Shown here piece by piece: positions 60,801 through 64,000 of a stretch of 64,000 nucleotides of DNA; the first letter of the stretch is position 1, and the number at the start of each line of letters is the position of its first letter. Made by a program: the position numbers and the translations under genes. Source of the stretch: Aradus depressus (taxonomy: Eukaryota; Arthropoda; Insecta; Hemiptera; Aradidae); assembly GCA_963662175.1 (NCBI GenBank), contig OY759216.1, forward strand, positions 43,727,087 through 43,791,086, given 5' to 3'. Under the pieces are notes generated by a model. The model searched no databases. It worked only from the letters and a program-made list of their open reading frames with translations, and had not been told where the DNA came from.

Positions 60801-60966
60801 GTCTGCCGTTGAAGGACTATAAGCGTTATTCCGTATGAATAATTGAAAATTATAACATCATGAATGTACTGTTGAAGAATTGAATAGGATTCGAACGAGA
60901 GATATTAGGAGAAAAGTCAAAGTTCCCCGGGCAACGCCGGGTATTACTGCTAGTATGAAATAAAAT

Positions 60967-60992
60967 AGAGGGCGCCGGTAGCTCAGTAGTAG
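60967..60992 (+). mobile_element. SINE head scrap
   Basis: Only 'AGAGGGCGCCGGTAGCTCAG' plus TAGTAG is present before sequence of the GGGGGAAAAAGAGC fold-back family begins. Confidence 0.7.
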
Positions 60993-61080
60993 GGGGAATA
61001 AGGGGACTCTGGCGCAATGGCTAAAGAGCAAGATGGCGGCCGTCCCCCACTCCTCTCCCACCACCACCAACCTTCACCCC
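60993..61080 (+). repeat. arm of 'GGGGGAAAAAGAGC' fold-back family
   Basis: 'CTCTGGCGCAATGGC' and 'AGCAAGATGGCGGCCGTCCC' match the left arm at 5890-5930. Confidence 0.6.
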
Positions 61081-61117
61081 CCCCCTCCCCTCAGCTCTGA
61101 ATCACTACCATCGTACT

Positions 61118-62780
61118 TCCCCATCTCGATAAGTTTCCGCTCTCCCTCTTAACCCTAATAAGTTTCCGCTCTCCCTCTAAACCCTGCTTTGCATTTTTAT
61201 CCCACCCCTCGGCTATGCCCCTATTTTTTTCAATTAGCCCACTAGCGTCTAGAAATCAAATTGTAATTGATATTAAATCAACTTGAGAAAAAAAAAAACT
61301 ATACCTGACGGGATTCGAACTCACCACCTTCCATTTTAGAGTCTGGCTTGCTAACCCCTCATCTATCATGACATGGTTAATGAAGGGAGCTGTAATCTAG
61401 GTATATAACGTTCAAGTCATACATTTTCAGATATCAAGTAACAATTATGGTGTATTCTGGGGTAGTAATGATTATTCCTATCGATTATTAATAATTAACA
61501 TTTTTTTAAGCCTGATTTCGTGACCTTGAACAGGCACTTGCGTGATCTAACATGTCGAACCCTGCATTCGTGTAGCCTACCTTATCATGTCCTAGCATGA
61601 TCATCATCATCATTGTATTCAGTATTATTTTAAACTGGAGTATAATGATGGAATAATCGCCTACCTACAATTTTGAGCATGCCGTCCTTCGGTGCTTTAA
61701 AAGTATTGCATTTAAAAATATAACTCAAAGCTCGTCATATTGAGTATGTTGTCCGATTGGAGTAATATATGCGAAAAAATATTTATCTTCAATTCCGAGC
61801 ACGCTGTCCTTTGATGTTATTTGTGAATTCTTGTTTTTTATATATCTACTATGGTTTGGAAATGACGTTCGTAGCTATAGTAATTTTGCGTTTTCTCCAA
61901 TCTGAAGACATCCTAGACCTTGAAATGGTTTTTGCATGCATTATACATGTTCAAACATGTCGAGACCTATTGTTGCAGGTATACTTCACCAATTTTTATT
62001 TCATGATTTAATCTTACATCCCCACGTCAATTAACACATCCAATGTGCTTCCCCATCTCAATACCCCCGCTCTCCCTCTAAACCTCAATAAGTTTCAGCT
62101 CTCTCTCTAAACCTCAATAAGTTTCCGCTCTCCCTCTAAACCCTGCTTTACAATTTTATCTCACCCCTCGCCTGTGCCTCTATTTTTTTTTTTAATTAGC
62201 CCACTAGTAACAATTTTTATATTTTTTTAAGACTGATTTCGTGACCTTGAACAGGCACTTGCGTGATCTAGCATGTCGAACCCTGCATTCGTGTAGCCTA
62301 CCTTATCATGTCCTATCATCATCATCATCATCATTGTATTCAGTATTATTTAAAACTGGAGTATTATGATGGAAAAATCGCCTACCTACACTTTTGAGCA
62401 TGCCGTCCTTCGGTGCCTTGAATAGTATTGCATTTAAAAATATAATTCAAAGCTCGTCATATTGAGTATGTTGTCCGATTGGAGTAATATGTGCGAAAAA
62501 ATATTTATCTTCAATTCCGAGCACGCTGTCCTTTGGTGTTGTTTGTGAATTCTTGTTTTTTATTTATTTTCTTAACATCTACTATGGTTTGGAAATGACC
62601 TTCGTATCTGTAGGGATTAAGTCGTTGTTTACATGTTTCAAACATGTCGAGACCTGTTGTTCATACTTCACCAATTTTTATTTCATGATTTAATCTTACA
62701 TCCCCACGTCAATTAACACATCCAATATGCTTCCCCATCTCAATACCCCCGCTCTCCCTCCGATTCACTACTCTCTATCT
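61118..62780 (+). repeat. direct duplication of a 0.7-0.9 kb unit
   Basis: 'CTTCCCCATCTC' plus 'CCGCTCTCCCTC' starts units at 61118, 62049 and 62730. Units 1 and 2 share 'CATGTCGAACCCTGCATTCG', 'GAGCATGCCGTCCTTCGGTG' and 'GAGCACGCTGTCCTTTG' in order, about 95 percent alike by eye. Unit 1 has an extra 250 bp segment holding a tRNA-like head. Unit 3 keeps only its start. Confidence 0.88.
61286..61378 (-). other. tRNA-like sequence with T-run terminator
   Basis: On the minus strand 'GGGTTAGCAAGCC' resembles a D-arm/box A and GAGTTCGAATCCC is a good box B, followed after 16 bp by an 11-base T-run, a polymerase III terminator. The acceptor arms do not pair well, so it is probably a second tRNA-derived SINE head or a pseudogene, not a functional tRNA. 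Confidence 0.5.
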
Positions 62781-62784
62781 TCAG

Positions 62785-64000
62785 CGGCGTAGCCAATCCA
62801 TCTCAATTTTCTCACTTATACTTCCCCACCTAATTCTCCCTTTAAACCTTTTACTCAGACACACATCCAAGCAATTTTCTTTAGATTTCATCATAGTCCA
62901 CTACTCTTAGCACCATCATGCTTCGCCCCTGTTCAACACCTACAACCTCTCTAGATCGTCTGACATCATAACCCCGTCTACCCATACATAAACCTACATT
63001 CTACGTCCATTAGCCTTTCCCTCTGAGTCAGTCAAACTTACCCACCTCAAATCATCTTCAATGCACATACCCACATCAATTATTCTAAAACATAATCTTT
63101 AATTATAATAGTTCTACTTCCTCAGACCTATTGTACTTCTTCCAATCCGGCAGAGACTTTGCAACCCACACCTAATCCTCAGGTCTTTCTCCTAATTATT
63201 ATGACTCACTTCTACTTCCACACATCAATCGTCTAATTGTTTTTTCTCAACTTGTCCTTACCAATTTTCTGTTCTCTACTTCTAAAACCTTTTACTCATA
63301 CATACCCGCCCATACACGCGGAGTAATCTTTAGATCTAGATGTACCTTTCCATGGATACATTCTTAGGCTAACATGCAGTATATTCAACTTACGTTATGT
63401 TACATACTACTTCTCATCTCCAGCACTCAACTTACTTAGCACCTCTACTGTATTCCAATCCTCGTTTATAGCGGTCAAAACAATTTATTTTTCCTTCCAC
63501 CAACCGTCCTCTACTGTAATTGCTCTCCTAACCTTCTCAAACCCCCGCACAATTCTGACAACGACCAATCCATCCCAATATTCTGCTCTCCACTTCTACT
63601 TCCCCAACATCATATCAAGTTAGAACCCTACAAGTGTAGACTACTGCCCCGTCAACATTTCTTTCTCATTCAAACCACTTCTATCCCACCTCTCACTCAG
63701 ACATACCTGTACACTTGCATCACATGCAGAAAATCAAATTTAAATGCTTCTCTCTACCTAAACCGCCAGGTCAACACCCCCACAGTTCTCGTCGATATTT
63801 AGATTCGCATTTCCAATATTACTTTACCATCACTATTTTTACGACTAATAACCTACAATCTAGCAGGAACTTAAATCATCCCCCTGCACAACACTACTCC
63901 GGATATATTCAGAACCCACTCCCACACATCTGAGCACCAATAGAACTCTAACCTAGGACCCCTGCTGTGTAGGCTCACTCACATTGGTACCTGTCAACCC
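62785..64000. other. G-poor, pyrimidine-rich tract
   Basis: The plus strand is strikingly low in G and rich in C, T and A for over 1.2 kb. No tandem period is obvious. One 72-codon frame (63715-63933) has no domain. It continues past the window edge. Confidence 0.6.

Larger units (their letters stand above)
59998..60953 (+). mobile_element. non-autonomous Helitron (956 bp)
   Basis: It starts TC ('TCTATATAATAAAAATGACT') after A, and ends with the hairpin CCCGGGCAACGCCGGG (60928-60943) and 'TATTACTGCTAG' before T. The last 150 bp match the Helitron at 16024-16571 closely ('CGTATGAATAATTGAAAATT'), while the 5' half differs. No Rep/helicase. It contains two tandem arrays. Confidence 0.9.

Noticed and set aside
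61302..61374. Functional tRNA on the minus strand
   Set aside because: Good box B and terminator, but the acceptor stem does not pair and the segment is an indel between duplicated units.

Overview
The window reads as repeat-dominated nuclear DNA of an arthropod, most likely an insect. It is AT-rich and full of microsatellites. It holds tRNA-derived SINEs, 5'-truncated LINE ends with poly(A), non-autonomous Helitrons, hAT and PIF/Harbinger relics, MITEs and fold-back elements. Some SINE tails run as CCTAA repeats, the complement of the insect-type TTAGG repeat. The species cannot be named from the sequence. No intact host protein gene, rRNA or functional tRNA gene was recognised. Almost all open frames above 60 codons are chance frames or fragments of transposon proteins.

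Four repeat classes make up most of the window. (1) A tRNA-headed SINE of about 330 bp, with about 18 copies on both strands and several target-site duplications. (2) An unclassified repeat of up to about 950 bp, called R here, whose inner part is a chain of diverged modules of roughly 150 bp. It has about 40 fragments and is the main landing site for other elements. (3) DNA transposon relics: PIF/Harbinger elements with TAA or TTA duplications (4280-4978, 50334-51053, 51446-51637), a hAT relic keeping its dimerisation domain (44166-44622), two Helitrons ending in CTAG (16024-16571, 59998-60953), and several fold-back or TIR MITEs. (4) 3' ends of at least five LINE lineages, including RNase H-bearing ones (21.0-21.8, 32.8-33.3 kb), jockey-like ones (25.9-26.8, 38.8-39.6, 48.8-49.4 kb) and others (18.0, 35.2, 41.0, 55.4 kb).

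The most interesting signal is a recurrent hammerhead-ribozyme-like motif. It has CTGANGA, one extra T, a short stem-loop, GAA, a six- to ten-base palindrome in place of stem III, then a strand that can pair with the bases before CTGANGA. It occurs in unrelated-looking elements near 11, 18.5, 27.8, 52.5, 53.0 and 57.7 kb, and in longer repeats near 12.7, 25.6, 31.9, 17.6, 23.1 and 58.5 kb. Several of these are near-perfect palindromes of 260-305 bp flanked by 9-13 bp direct repeats, with a ribozyme-like motif in each arm. The layout matches the small dimer-cleaving hammerheads reported with Penelope-like elements. I see no Penelope reverse transcriptase here.

By region: 0-10 kb has SINEs, a PIF MITE with a MADF-like remnant and fold-backs. 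10-20 kb has ribozyme palindromes, R copies, a nested Helitron and a 48/63 bp minisatellite. 20-36 kb has LINE ends and a 128 bp triplication. 36-50 kb has SINE arrays, a hAT relic and nested MITEs. 50-59 kb has Harbinger relics and two ribozyme palindromes. 59-64 kb has a Helitron, a direct duplication and a G-poor tract. Many insertions can be ordered because the interrupted element continues exactly on the far side.
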